DNA from: Actinotalea caeni
GTDB taxonomy: Bacteria; Actinomycetota; Actinomycetes; Actinomycetales; Beutenbergiaceae
Direction of reading: 5' to 3'
Assembly: GCF_009733795.1 (NCBI RefSeq)
Contig: NZ_WNXX01000007.1
Coordinates: 1-64,000 of the forward strand
Length of the DNA stretch: 64,000 nt
Below the pieces are notes generated by a model. It had not been told where the DNA came from and searched no databases. It was given only the letters and a program-made list of their open reading frames with translations. The position numbers were made by a program, and so were the translations under genes. Positions 8,121-17,892 of the stretch are shown one piece after another (the stretch's first letter is position 1; each line of letters starts with the position of its first letter).

Positions 8121-9458
8121 TCAGCCGGCGAGGCCACGCACCAGCGCGGCGAGCGCCTCGTCGAGCTGGGCGTCGGTCACCCCGCCCACGCCGACCAGCA
8201 GCCCGGTCAGCCCGGCGCTGCGGCAGTAGTCCGCCAGCAGGTTGACCTGGTAGCCCGCCGCGAGCGCCGCGTCGCGGGCGCGCACCGCGTCGGCGTGCGG
8301 CAGCAGCCACGTCGTGTACATGCCGGCGGGCGAGGGGGTCGACGGCGTCGCGTACGGTCGTAGCGCCTCGGTCACCCGCTGCGCGCGCTCGGCGTACACC
8401 CGCCGCGCGGAGCGCACCACGCGGTCCAGGTAGCCGTCGCGGACCAGCGTGAGGAACGCGCGCTGCACCGGCCACGGCGCGGCGTCGTGCGTCGCGGTGC
8501 GCCGAGCGTTGACGGCGTCGGTCACCTCCGGCGGCGCCACCAGCCACCCGATCCGCATGCTGGGCCCGACCGACTTCGCGGCGGTGCCGAGGTAGCCGAC
8601 CCGCTCCGGCGCCAGCGACGCGAGCGCGGGGATCGGCGCGACGTCGTAGCGGAACTCGGAGTCGTAGTCGTCCTCGATCACCAGCGCATCGGACGCGCGC
8701 GCCCGGTCCAGCAGGTGCAGCCGCTGCGAGGCCGACATCACGTGCCCGAGCGGGTGCTGGTGCGCGGGCGTCACGTAGACGGCGGCGAGCCCGTCGAGCG
8801 CCCAGCCGTCCGGGTCGATAGCGGGCAGGTCGCGCACCTCGCGGCCCACCTGCCGGGCGGTCGCGACGGCGGCGCGGTAGCCGGGGTCCTCGATGCCGAC
8901 CGCGCCGGGTGGCAGCGCGCCCAGCAGGTGCCGCAGGCCGTCGGTCGTGCCCGAGGTGACCACGACCTGCTCGGGCTCGCACGCCAGCCCCCGCGTGCGG
9001 GCCAGCCGCTCCGCCAGCAGCCGCCGCAGCTCCGGCAGCCCCCGCGAGTCGTCGTAGCCGCGCGGCGGCGTCGCGGTGGAGACCTCGCGCCACGCCCGCC
9101 GCCAGCCCGCCGCGTGCCGCGGGTCGATGAAGGGCGTGCCGGCGTCGAGCGTCACCAGCGGCCGAGCGGCAGCCGGCTCGGCGGCCCGCCGCGAGGCGGC
9201 ACGTCGCAGCCCGCGGGAGGCCACGAACGTGCCCGACCCGTGCCGGCCGCGCAACCAGCCCTCCGCCACGAGCTGCGAGTACGCCTGCTCGACCACCGAC
9301 CGCGAGGTCCCCAGCTCGGCGGCCAGCGCGCGCGAGCTCGGCAGCCGGTGCCCCTCGGGCAGCGACTCGTCGAGGATGCGCGCGCGGATCTGGGTGCTCA
9401 GCTGCACGCCGAGCGGCACCGCGCCGTCGCGCTCCAGCACCACCGGCAACGTGCTCAC
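8121..9458 (-). CDS. MocR/PdxR-type regulator (GntR HTH fused to aminotransferase fold)
   Basis: The 445-residue protein has a GntR winged helix (about 20-85, 'LPSSRALAAELGTSRSVVEQAY') and a fold-type I aminotransferase domain (about 110-440). 'YLGTAAKSVGPSMRIGW' holds the lysine expected to bind PLP. The GTG start at 9458 is preceded by GGAGGT. MocR proteins sense PLP or an amino-acid adduct. It is divergent from a pyridoxamine-phosphate-oxidase-like flavoprotein, the usual kind of partner for a PdxR-like regulator, so that gene is the likely target. Confidence 0.9.
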   Translation of the reverse strand: MSTLPVVLERDGAVPLGVQLSTQIRARILDESLPEGHRLPSSRALAAELGTSRSVVEQAYSQLVAEGWLRGRHGSGTFVASRGLRRAASRRAAEPAAARPLVTLDAGTPFIDPRHAAGWRRAWREVSTATPPRGYDDSRGLPELRRLLAERLARTRGLACEPEQVVVTSGTTDGLRHLLGALPPGAVGIEDPGYRAAVATARQVGREVRDLPAIDPDGWALDGLAAVYVTPAHQHPLGHVMSASQRLHLLDRARASDALVIEDDYDSEFRYDVAPIPALASLAPERVGYLGTAAKSVGPSMRIGWLVAPPEVTDAVNARRTATHDAAPWPVQRAFLTLVRDGYLDRVVRSARRVYAERAQRVTEALRPYATPSTPSPAGMYTTWLLPHADAVRARDAALAAGYQVNLLADYCRSAGLTGLLVGVGGVTDAQLDEALAALVRGLAG

Positions 9459-9469
9459 GACCACCTCCG

Positions 9470-9515
9470 GTGGCCTGCCGAAGTGGAGGCCGATTGGCCG
9501 TTGATGGCAGGCCAC
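9470..9515. promoter_or_regulatory. Large inverted repeat in the MocR/flavoprotein divergent promoter region
   Basis: GTGGCCTGCC (9470-9479) and GGCAGGCCAC (9506-9515) are a perfect 10-bp inverted repeat. Two further GGCC half sites lie inside it at 9488 and 9496. The element fills most of the 77 bp between the two divergent starts and is a good candidate for the MocR binding site. Confidence 0.6.
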
Positions 9516-9535
9516 TGGGCAGCGAGCCTAGCGCC

Positions 9536-10249
9536 ATGACCGACACGCTCTCGCCGACGCCCCGCACGACCGTCGTGCGCGGCCGCAGCCGGGCCCGCAC
9601 CGACCGGGCCGAGCTGCACGCGCTGCTCGCCGATGCCCTCGTCGCGCACCTCGGCGTCGACGTCGGCGACCACCCGCTCGTGCTCCCGGTCGCGTTCGCG
9701 GTCGACCTCGACGGCCCCGACGACGGCGGCTCGCTCTACATCCACGGCTCGGTCGCGGCCCGCTGGCTCACCGCCTCCGCGCGGCGCACCGTGTGCGTGA
9801 CCGTCACCGAGCTGGACGGTCTGGTCGCGGCGCGCTCGGCGTTCCACCACTCGATGAACTACCGGTCCGCCGTCGTGATCGGCGAGGCGCGCCTGGTCAC
9901 CGACCCCGACGAGCGGGCGCGAGCGCTGGCGCTCACGGTCGACCACATGATCCCGGGGCGGTCAGCCACGCTGCGGCCGAGCACCCGCAAGGAGCTCGCC
10001 GCGACCGCGATCCTCGCCGTGCCGCTGCGGGAGGCGTCGATGAAGGTCCGCTCGGGCGGGCCGGTCGACGAGCCCGCCGACGTCGACGCCGAGGTGTGGG
10101 CCGGCGTCGTCCCGGTCCGCCGGGTCGCCGAGCCGCCGGTCACCTCGCCGGACGCCGCCGCGGAGGTGCCCGACGACGTCGCCCGGCAGGCCGCGCGGCT
10201 GGGGGCGCGGCCGGTGGATCCGCACGAGGGTGTGCGTTCACCTGCCTGA
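9536..10249 (+). CDS. Pyridoxamine 5'-phosphate oxidase-like flavin-binding protein
   Basis: The 237-residue protein has the split-barrel fold of the PNPOx-like family: 'HPLVLPVAFAVD' early strands, 'LYIHGSVAARWL' phosphate-binding strand-turn, 'VCVTVTELDGLV' and 'FHHSMNYRSAVVIGEARLV', which is typical of the flavin/F420/heme-binding branch. It probably acts as a redox enzyme or flavin binder; it is longer at the C-terminus than the PdxH enzyme, so PdxH activity is not claimed. Start ATG at 9536 because the family begins there. Divergent from and probably controlled by the MocR protein. Confidence 0.85.
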   Translation: MTDTLSPTPRTTVVRGRSRARTDRAELHALLADALVAHLGVDVGDHPLVLPVAFAVDLDGPDDGGSLYIHGSVAARWLTASARRTVCVTVTELDGLVAARSAFHHSMNYRSAVVIGEARLVTDPDERARALALTVDHMIPGRSATLRPSTRKELAATAILAVPLREASMKVRSGGPVDEPADVDAEVWAGVVPVRRVAEPPVTSPDAAAEVPDDVARQAARLGARPVDPHEGVRSPA

Positions 10250-10276
10250 CGTCCGCGCCAGGGGTGTGATGGGTGG

Positions 10277-10804
10277 ATGAGCACGCACCGCGAGACCCTC
10301 GACATCGCCCTCGAACAGCTGGGCTCGCTCGTCGCGCAGGTCCGCGACGAGGACCTGTCGCGCGCGACCCGTGCGCGGACTGGGACATCACCCACCTGGT
10401 CGACCACGTCGTGCACAGCGTGACGAACCTCGCCGCCGCCACCCGCGGCGAGCAGCCCGACTTCGGGGCCGAGGGCCCCGCACGTGCACGACCGCGAGGC
10501 CGAGTACGCCGCCGCGGCCGACCGGCTGCACGACGCCTGGCGCGACCCCGCCGACCCCGACGCCGACTCCCGCTGGTGCACCGGTGAGATCGCGGTGCAC
10601 ACGTGGGACCTGGCCACCGCGCTCGGCGTGGGGACCGCCGGGTTCGACCCGCGCGTCGCGGAGGACGGCCTCGCCTTCATGAGCGGCGCGCTCACCCCCG
10701 AGAACCGCGACACCATGTTCGGCCCCGAACAGCCCGCGCCCGCCGGCGCCGGACCGTACGAGCGGCTCGCGGCCCTCGCCGGGCGGGTCGTCCCGACCGC
10801 CTGA
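10277..10804 (+). pseudogene. TIGR03086/maleylpyruvate-isomerase-like protein with two compensating frameshifts
   Basis: Three pieces in two frames reconstruct a protein of about 176 residues. The first frame runs from ATG 10277 to about 10369 ('LDIALEQLGSLVAQV'). A base is missing after ACC at 10369, moving to the frame with 'CADWDITHLVDHVVHSV'. An extra base near 10480 restores the first frame ('HVHDREAEYAAAADRLHDAW') to TGA at 10804. The intact family is a mycothiol-dependent-type metal-binding helical bundle; an intact relative lies at 39147-39728. Either this gene is decaying or two sequencing errors lie in C-runs. Confidence 0.75.
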
Positions 10805-10844
10805 GGCCCTGTCGGGCACCGCACCGGTGCGCTCGGAAAGTCGG

Positions 10845-10874
10845 TTGCCCTGTGCGCAGCGGCCTGCCTACCCT
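10845..10874 (+). promoter_or_regulatory. WhiB7-like promoter of the ABC-F gene
   Basis: TTGCCC (10845-10850) and TACCCT (10869-10874) are separated by 18 bp. The -35 box is preceded by GGAAAGTCGG, so the composite AAAGTCGGTTG matches the A-rich block plus GGTTG that marks promoters activated by WhiB7, the actinobacterial regulator induced by ribosome-targeting antibiotics. The predicted transcript start falls at about 10881. Confidence 0.6.
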
Positions 10875-10880
10875 GGCGGC

Positions 10881-10929
10881 ATGCGGATGTGACCTGCCCC
10901 GAGCCCGTACCCCACGACCGAGGCAGGTC
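10881..10929 (+). promoter_or_regulatory. Three-codon upstream ORF and RBS-masking hairpin (translation attenuator)
   Basis: ATG CGG ATG TGA (10881-10892, Met-Arg-Met) begins where the transcript is predicted to start, so the small ORF would be leaderless. GACCTGCC (10891-10898) pairs perfectly with GGCAGGTC (10922-10929). The second arm contains the only Shine-Dalgarno-like sequence, AGGCAGG, of the ABC-F start at 10935, and the first arm begins at the stop codon of the small ORF. A ribosome stalled there would open the hairpin, as in known antibiotic-inducible attenuators. Confidence 0.6.
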
Positions 10930-10934
10930 TTCGC

Positions 10935-12570
<1,636 letters not shown>

Positions 12571-12590
<20 letters not shown>

Positions 12591-13398
12591 CCAGGAGGTA
12601 CTCCCAGTCCATCGCGCCGTCACCGACGTCGTGGGCCGCCGCGAGCGCCAGCAGGTCGGTGTCGAGCGCGGCCGCCCGAGCCGGGTCGTCCGCGAGGCCG
12701 GCGTAGGCCGCGATCGTCGGGCCGTAGCGCTCCTTGAAGAACGCCAGGAACGTCGCGGCATCGCCGAACGTGGTCACGCGGAGACTGCGTCGCTGTGCGC
12801 GGAGGTCGACGACACGGTCGCCGAGCAGCCCGGCGACGTGCTCCTCGTCGCCCCACAGCGGCGGTGGCTGGACGCCCGGCGGAGGTGCGGGCACGTACGG
12901 CTTCATCGTCGCGAACATGCGGCCGATGAAGCCCTCGGGCGTCCAGGACACCAGGGCCAGCCGGCCACCGGGTCGCAGGACGCGGACCAGCTCGTCGGCG
13001 CTCGCCCGGTGGTCGGGGGCGAACATCACCCCGACGCTGGACACGACGACGTCGAACGCCGCGTCCGGGAACGGCAGGTCCTCGGCGTCGGCCTCCTGCC
13101 AGGTGAGCGCCAGCCCCTCGGCCTCCGCATCGCAGCGGCCGACGTCGAGCAGCTCGGGCGTGAGGTCGGTCGCCACGACCTCCGCGCCGCGCCGGGCGGC
13201 CGGGATCGCGGCGTTGCCGGAGCCGGCGGCCACGTCGAGCACACGGTCGCCGGGTCCGACGGCGGCCGCCTCGACCGCCGTCGGACCGAGCTCGGCGACC
13301 ACCTCGGAGGCGACGCTGGGGTAGTCGCCCAGCGCCCACATGCGTCGGTGGCGCGCCTTGAGCTCCGGTCGCAGCGTGCTGGTGAACGTCGTCATCAT
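12571..13398 (-). CDS. Class I SAM-dependent methyltransferase
   Basis: The 275-residue protein has a Rossmann methyltransferase fold: motif I 'VLDVAAGSGNAAI' (about 53-65), the acidic residue of motif II 'VVATDLTPELL', 'DAEDLPFPDAAFDVVVSS' motif and 'ELVRVLRPGGRLALVSW'. These features match the UbiE/Methyltransf_11 group of small-molecule methyltransferases. The substrate cannot be inferred. A good RBS (GAGGAGAT) precedes tandem ATGs at 13398/13395. It overlaps the end of the ABC-F gene tail to tail. The remnant of an HxlR regulator lies head to head with its start and may once have controlled it. Confidence 0.85.
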
Positions 13399-13421
13399 GG
13401 GATCTCCTCGTCGTCTGGTTC

Positions 13422-13807
13422 GGATGGGTCGGCGAGCTCGGCGAGGAGGACCTCGACCCGCACCTGCTCATGTGGGACATGAAGCGCACGATCCCGGTCG
13501 AGGAGTGGCCGCGCAGCCGCACCGTGCTCCAGTTCCGGCTCCGCGACGTGCCCGCGCGGACGTCGCGCTGGTGGCTGGTCGTCCACGGTGGCGAGGTCGA
13601 CCTGTGCGACGTCGACCCGGGCTACGACGTGACCGCCGAGGTCGTGACCGGGCTGCGCGAGCTCGTGCGGGTCCGGCGCGGCACAGGTCCTGGGAGGAGC
13701 TGCTGCGCACCGGGGTGCTGACGGTCTCCGGTCCCGAGCCGGTCCGGCGGGCGCTGCCGCGCTGGATCGGCCAGTCGACCGTGGCCGCCACCCCGCGGCC
13801 GGCCTGA
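13422..13807 (+). pseudogene. Broken HxlR-family regulator (C-terminal remnant)
   Basis: Translation from about 13422 gives 'WVGELGEEDLDPHLLMWDM', then 'TIPVEEWPRSRTVLQFRL' and 'SRWWLVVHGGEVDLCDVDP', the SCP2-like C-terminal region of a common actinobacterial HxlR regulator type. A frameshift near 13682 moves the end ('SWEELLRTGVLTVSGPEPV') into another frame, stopping at 13807. The N-terminal winged helix is missing; the remnant begins close to the methyltransferase start. This is a decayed gene unless both defects are sequencing errors, which would not explain the lost HTH. Confidence 0.75.
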
Positions 13808-13881
13808 CGGCGCAGGCCCGCGCCGGCTGCGCGGCGAAGGAGCCCGCAGCCCTTGACACGGGCGTCTCAGCAGGTCATCGT

Positions 13882-13913
13882 GTAGGCAACTGCTTACGTA
13901 AGGACCTGCCTAC
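13882..13913. promoter_or_regulatory. Tandem ArsR-type operator abutting the start codon
   Basis: Two adjacent 16-bp near-palindromes, GTAGGCAACTGCTTAC (13882-13897) and GTAAGGACCTGCCTAC (13898-13913), together form a dyad: GTAGGCA and TGCCTAC at the ends and CTTACGTAAG (13893-13902) at the same centre. The second site touches the ATG at 13914. A TTGACA -35-like box lies at 13853-13858. Binding here would block expression of the operon that starts with the ArsR gene. Confidence 0.65.
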
Positions 13914-14312
13914 ATGCCGATCGCCACCGATTCGCTGAGCCGGATCTTCTTCGCGCTCGCCGACCCCACCCGGCGCGCGGTGCTGGAGCGGCTCGCTGCC
14001 GGCAGCGCCACCGTCGGGGAGCTCGCCGAGCCGTTCGCGATGAGCCGGCCCGCGATCTCCCAACACCTCGGCGTGCTCGAGGACGCCGGGCTCATCGAGC
14101 GCACGCGCGAGGGGCAGTGGCGCCGGTGCACGCTGCGGCCCGAGGGTCTGGACGGCGCCGAGCGCTGGGTTGCCGAGCACCGCGCCGCCTGGCAGGCCCG
14201 CTTCGACCGCCTCGACCGCACGCTCGAGGCCCTGGCCTCCACCCGCCCTGCCGGGCCGGGTGGCACCGATCGCGCCGCGCGCGACAGCGCCGACGCGGAG
14301 ACGGAGGAGTGA
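13914..14312 (+). CDS. ArsR-family regulator of the SRPBCC-linked type
   Basis: The 132-residue winged-helix protein has 'IFFALADPTRRAVLERLAAG', 'TVGELAEPFAMSRPAISQHLGVLEDAGLI' as the HTH and the beta wing 'TREGQWRRCTL'. No Cys pair for metal binding is present, in line with the non-metal ArsR branch that is paired with SRPBCC (AHSA1) proteins. It is the first gene of a three-gene operon (TGATG junction with the next) and probably represses it through the tandem operator just upstream. Confidence 0.92.
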   Translation: MPIATDSLSRIFFALADPTRRAVLERLAAGSATVGELAEPFAMSRPAISQHLGVLEDAGLIERTREGQWRRCTLRPEGLDGAERWVAEHRAAWQARFDRLDRTLEALASTRPAGPGGTDRAARDSADAETEE

Positions 14313-14758
14313 TGGAGACCAAGGAGTTCACGATCGAGCGCGAGCTCGACGCGCCGCGCGAGACGGTGTGGCAGGCCTGGACCGATCCGGTGCTCGCCGC
14401 TCGGTGGTGGCACCCGCACGAGGTCGTGACGCCCCCGGAGTCGGTCGTCGTCGACGTCCGTGAAGGCGGTCGCTACCGCTACCTCATGGTCGCGCCCGAC
14501 GGCCGCGAGTACCCGACGGGCGGCGAGTTCATCGAGGTGCGCGAACCGGAGCGGCTCCGCTTCTCGTGGGCCGAGCCGGGCGCCGACGTCGAGGACGCGT
14601 ACGTCATCACCGTCGACCTGCGCGAGCTGCCGGGCGGCCGTTGCGCGATGACGTTCCACCTGCTGGGGCGCGACGAGGACCGTGGCCGCGACGACAGCGT
14701 GCACGACGGCTGGGTCGAGGCGTTCGAGGAGCTCGACGCGCTGCTGGTGCAGCGGTGA
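14312..14758 (+). CDS. SRPBCC/AHSA1-domain protein
   Basis: The 148-residue protein has the START-like helix-grip fold: 'IERELDAPRETVWQAWTDP' opening, 'ARWWHPHEVVTPP', 'DVREGGRYRYLMVAPDGREYP' and the long C-terminal helix 'DGWVEAFEELDALL'. Family members bind hydrophobic small molecules or act in stress responses; the ligand is unknown. It starts inside the stop of the ArsR gene (TGATG) and ends in a GTGA overlap with the reductase, so the three are co-translated. Confidence 0.9.
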   Translation: METKEFTIERELDAPRETVWQAWTDPVLAARWWHPHEVVTPPESVVVDVREGGRYRYLMVAPDGREYPTGGEFIEVREPERLRFSWAEPGADVEDAYVITVDLRELPGGRCAMTFHLLGRDEDRGRDDSVHDGWVEAFEELDALLVQR

Positions 14759-15330
14759 TCACCGTCGAGCAGCTCGTCTCGATCGACGGGTTCGCGGCCG
14801 AGCGCGACGGCGGTCTGCGCTTCGTCGAGGCGACCCACCCCGGCGTCGAGCCACCCGACCGAGGTCAGCTCGAGCTGCTCGCGTCCGTGGGCGCGATCGT
14901 CCTCGGCCGCCGCACCTACGAGATGTTCGCGGGCTACTGGCCGATGGTGGACCCCGCGACCGAGCCCGTCGCGGAGCCGATCGCGAGGCTGCCCAAGCTC
15001 GTGGTCTCCGCGACGCTCGACCGAGCCCCGTGGGGTGACGGCGAGATCGAGGTGGTCCGGCCGCGGCCGAGCGCGGTCGAGGCCGTGCGCGAGGTGGCGC
15101 GGCGCCACGGCTCGGTCATCGTGTGGGGCTCGCTGATGCTGACCGACGCGCTGCTGGCCGCCGGCGCCGTCGACCGCCTTCGGTTGCGGACGTGCGCGGC
15201 CCTCGTCGGCGCCGGACGGCGTCTCGCGCCGTCGGACCTCGGCATGCGGCTGATGCGGCTGGGCTCCGTCGAGGCGTTGCCGACGGGGCACGTCGTCTCG
15301 GAGTACCTGCCCGACCCCGTGCGGCGGTGA
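14755..15330 (+). CDS. Dihydrofolate reductase-like (RibD C-terminal domain) protein
   Basis: The 191-residue protein starts at GTG in a GTGA overlap. 'VEQLVSIDGFAAERDGG', 'GAIVLGRRTYEMFAGYW' (NADPH-binding turn), 'LPKLVVSATLD' and 'VIVWGSLMLTDALLAAGAVDRLRL' match the DHFR/RibD_C fold common in actinobacteria. Such proteins are probably NADPH-dependent reductases, but few have a known substrate. It ends the ArsR operon; the next gene, araB, has its own operator 27 bp downstream. Confidence 0.88.
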   Translation: MITVEQLVSIDGFAAERDGGLRFVEATHPGVEPPDRGQLELLASVGAIVLGRRTYEMFAGYWPMVDPATEPVAEPIARLPKLVVSATLDRAPWGDGEIEVVRPRPSAVEAVREVARRHGSVIVWGSLMLTDALLAAGAVDRLRLRTCAALVGAGRRLAPSDLGMRLMRLGSVEALPTGHVVSEYLPDPVRR

Positions 15331-15356
15331 CCGCCGCAGAACGCGTGCGCACCGAG

Positions 15357-15374
15357 GATGTGAACGCTAACATC
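15357..15374 (+). promoter_or_regulatory. AraB operator with embedded -10 box
   Basis: GATGTGAACGCTAACATC is a LacI-type imperfect palindrome centred on CG. The identical 18-mer is found at 39785-39802, in both cases ending exactly 5 nt before the ATG. It contains TAACAT (15368-15373), placed 7 bp before the ATG as expected for the -10 box of a leaderless transcript; no Shine-Dalgarno fits between. Repressor binding would therefore cover the core promoter. Confidence 0.75.
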
Positions 15375-15379
15375 GAGTC

Positions 15380-17110
15380 ATGACTGTCGACGCCGACCGT
15401 GCGCTCGTCGTCGGCGTGGACTACGGCACCCTCTCCGGACGGGCTGTTGTGGTGCGCGTCGCGGACGGGGCCGAGCTGGGCAGCGCGGTGCACGAGTACC
15501 GCCACGCCGTGATGGACCGGACGCTCACCGCCCACGCGGACGAGCCGCTCCCGCCGGACTGGGCGCTGCAGGTGCCCGCCGACTACGTCGAGGTGCTCAA
15601 GACGGCGGTGCCCGCCGCGCTCGCGCAGGCCGGGGTGGAGGCGTCCGACGTCGTCGGCATCGGGATCGACTTCACCTCCTGCACCATGGTGCCGACGGCC
15701 GCCGACGGCACCCCGCTGTGCGAGCAGGAGCGGTTCGCCGCCCGCCCCCACGCCTACGTGAAGCTGTGGAAGCACCACGCGGCGCAGGAGCAGGCCGACC
15801 GCATCACCGACCTCGCGCGCGAGCGCGGCGAGTCCTGGCTGCCGCGCTACGGCGGGCGGATCTCGAGCGAGTGGCAGTTCGCGAAGGCGCTGCAGCTGCT
15901 CGAGGAGGACCCGGAGGTCTACGAGGCGACCGAGCACTGGATCGAGGCGGCCGACTGGATCGTCTGGCAGCTCTGCGGCCGCTACGTGCGCAACGCCTGC
16001 ACGCTCGGCTACAAGGGCATCTACCAGGACGGCCGGTACCCGAGCCAGGACTTCCTCGCCGCGCTCAACCCCGGCTTCACCGGCTTCATCGACAAGCTCG
16101 ACGGCGCCCCGATCGCCCAGCTCGGCGAGGCCGCCGGCACGCTGACCGCCGAGGCCGCCGGGTGGACCGGGCTGCCCGAGGGCATCGCGGTCGCCGTCGG
16201 CAACGTCGACGCCCACGTCACCGCGCCCGCGGCGAACGCCGTCGAGCCCGGGCAGATGACGCTGATCATGGGCACCTCGACGTGCCACATCCTCAGCAGC
16301 GACGCGCTCGCCGAGGTGCCGGGGATGTGCGGTGTGGTCGACGGCGGCGTCGTCGCCGGCCGCTGGGGGTACGAAGCCGGCCAGTCCGGCGTCGGCGACA
16401 TCTTCGCCTGGTTCGTCTCCACCGGCGTGCCCGCCGCCTACAGCGAGGCCGCCGCGGCCAAGGGCCAGAACCTCCACGAGTACCTGACCGACCTCGCGAG
16501 CGCCCAGCCGATCGGTGCGCACGGGCTGGTCGCGCTCGACTGGCACTCCGGCAACCGCTCCACCCTGGTGGACCACGAGCTCTCCGGGCTCGTGCTCGGC
16601 CAGACGCTGGCCACCCGGCCGGAGGACATCTACCGGGCGCTGCTGGAGTCGACCGCGTTCGGCACCCGCACGATCATCGAGGCGTTCCTCGACTCCGGGG
16701 TCGAGGTGCGCGAGCTCGTCGTCGCGGGCGGGCTGCTCAAGAACCGGTTCCTCATGCAGATGTACGCCGACGTCACGCGGCTGCCGCTGTCGACGATCGT
16801 CTCCGAGCAGGGCCCCGCGCTCGGCTCCGCGATCCACGCCGCCGTCGCCGCCGGCCGCTACCCCGACGTCCCGACCGCCGCCGCGGCGATGGGCGGGCGC
16901 GTCGAGGCCGCCTACACGCCCGACCCGGCGGCGTCGGACGCCTACGACCGGCTCTACGCCGAGTACCGCACCCTGTACGACTACTTCGGCCGCGGCGCCA
17001 ACGAGGTCATGCACCGCCTCAAGGCGATCCGCCGCGAGGCGCACGCCGCCCAGGGCGGCGCGACCGCGCCCGCCGCGCCCGAGCTCGAGCCGACCGAGGA
17101 CATCGCGTGA
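15380..17110 (+). CDS. araB: Ribulokinase AraB
   Basis: The 576-residue FGGY-family kinase phosphorylates L-ribulose with ATP to L-ribulose 5-phosphate in cytoplasmic L-arabinose breakdown. Visible: N-terminal 'VVGVDYGTLSGRAVVV' phosphate loop, 'GIGIDFTSCTMVP', 'RISSEWQFAKALQLLEEDPEVYE' and 'LIMGTSTCHILSS' plus 'GGLLKNRFLMQMYADV' of the C-terminal ATPase half, all characteristic of AraB. Length is normal for the family. First gene of the overlapping araBDA operon and directly under a LacI-type operator. Confidence 0.96.
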   Translation: MTVDADRALVVGVDYGTLSGRAVVVRVADGAELGSAVHEYRHAVMDRTLTAHADEPLPPDWALQVPADYVEVLKTAVPAALAQAGVEASDVVGIGIDFTSCTMVPTAADGTPLCEQERFAARPHAYVKLWKHHAAQEQADRITDLARERGESWLPRYGGRISSEWQFAKALQLLEEDPEVYEATEHWIEAADWIVWQLCGRYVRNACTLGYKGIYQDGRYPSQDFLAALNPGFTGFIDKLDGAPIAQLGEAAGTLTAEAAGWTGLPEGIAVAVGNVDAHVTAPAANAVEPGQMTLIMGTSTCHILSSDALAEVPGMCGVVDGGVVAGRWGYEAGQSGVGDIFAWFVSTGVPAAYSEAAAAKGQNLHEYLTDLASAQPIGAHGLVALDWHSGNRSTLVDHELSGLVLGQTLATRPEDIYRALLESTAFGTRTIIEAFLDSGVEVRELVVAGGLLKNRFLMQMYADVTRLPLSTIVSEQGPALGSAIHAAVAAGRYPDVPTAAAAMGGRVEAAYTPDPAASDAYDRLYAEYRTLYDYFGRGANEVMHRLKAIRREAHAAQGGATAPAAPELEPTEDIA

Positions 17111-17892
17111 CCACCCCCACCTGCGACGACCCCGACCAGAACGCCGGCAGCAGCCCGCTCGTGCTCGCCGAGCTCCCGCTGGAGCTCCAGGACGCCGTGC
17201 AGGCCACCCGCGAACGGGTCTCCGCGCTGCACGCCGAGCTGGTGCGCTACCAGCTGGTCATCTGGACCGCCGGCAACGTCAGCGAGCGGGTGCCCGGCTC
17301 GGAGTCGGTCGGCGGGCTGTTCGTCATTAAGCCCTCCGGCGTCTCCTACGACGAGCTGTCGCCGGCCTCGATGGTCGTCTGCACGCTCGACGGCGCGAAG
17401 ATCGCCGACGGCACCTCCGAGCGGCTCACGCCGTCGTCCGACACCGCCGCGCACGCCTACGTCTACCGGCACATGGACGAGGTCGGCGGCGTCGTGCACA
17501 CCCACTCGACCTACGCGTGCGCGTGGGCGGCCCGGCGCGAGCCGGTGCCGTGCGTGCTCACGATGGCCGCCGACGAGTTCGGCGGCGACATCCCGATCGG
17601 ACCGTTCGCGATCATCGGCGACGACTCGATCGGGCGCGGCATCGTCGAGACCCTGCGCGGCTCCCGCAGCCGCGCCGTCATCATGGCCAACCACGGCCCC
17701 TTCACGATCGGCAAGGACGCCCGCGACGCCGTCAAGGCTGCGGTCATGTGCGAGGACGTCGCCCGCTCGGTGCACATCGCGCGCCAGCTCGGCGACCCCG
17801 TGCCGATCGAGCAGCACCACGTCGACGCGCTCTTCGAGCGCTACCAGAACGTCTACGGGCAGAAGCCCGACGAGCAGGAGGCAGCACGGTGA
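17107..17892 (+). CDS. araD: L-ribulose-5-phosphate 4-epimerase AraD
   Basis: The 261-residue class II aldolase-family protein turns L-ribulose 5-phosphate into D-xylulose 5-phosphate. Visible: 'GNVSERVPG', '[13 protein letters not shown]', '[32 protein letters not shown]' region with the metal-binding HTH pair and a further His in '[10 protein letters not shown]'. The N-terminal 35 residues are longer than in enteric AraD; GTG at 17107 overlaps the araB stop (GTGA) and is kept as the start, though an internal start could also be used. Confidence 0.94.
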   Translation: MTTPTCDDPDQNAGSSPLVLAELPLELQDAVQATRERVSALHAELVRYQLVIWTAGNVSERVPGSESVGGLFVIKPSGVSYDELSPASMVVCTLDGAKIADGTSERLTPSSDTAAHAYVYRHMDEVGGVVHTHSTYACAWAARREPVPCVLTMAADEFGGDIPIGPFAIIGDDSIGRGIVETLRGSRSRAVIMANHGPFTIGKDARDAVKAAVMCEDVARSVHIARQLGDPVPIEQHHVDALFERYQNVYGQKPDEQEAAR

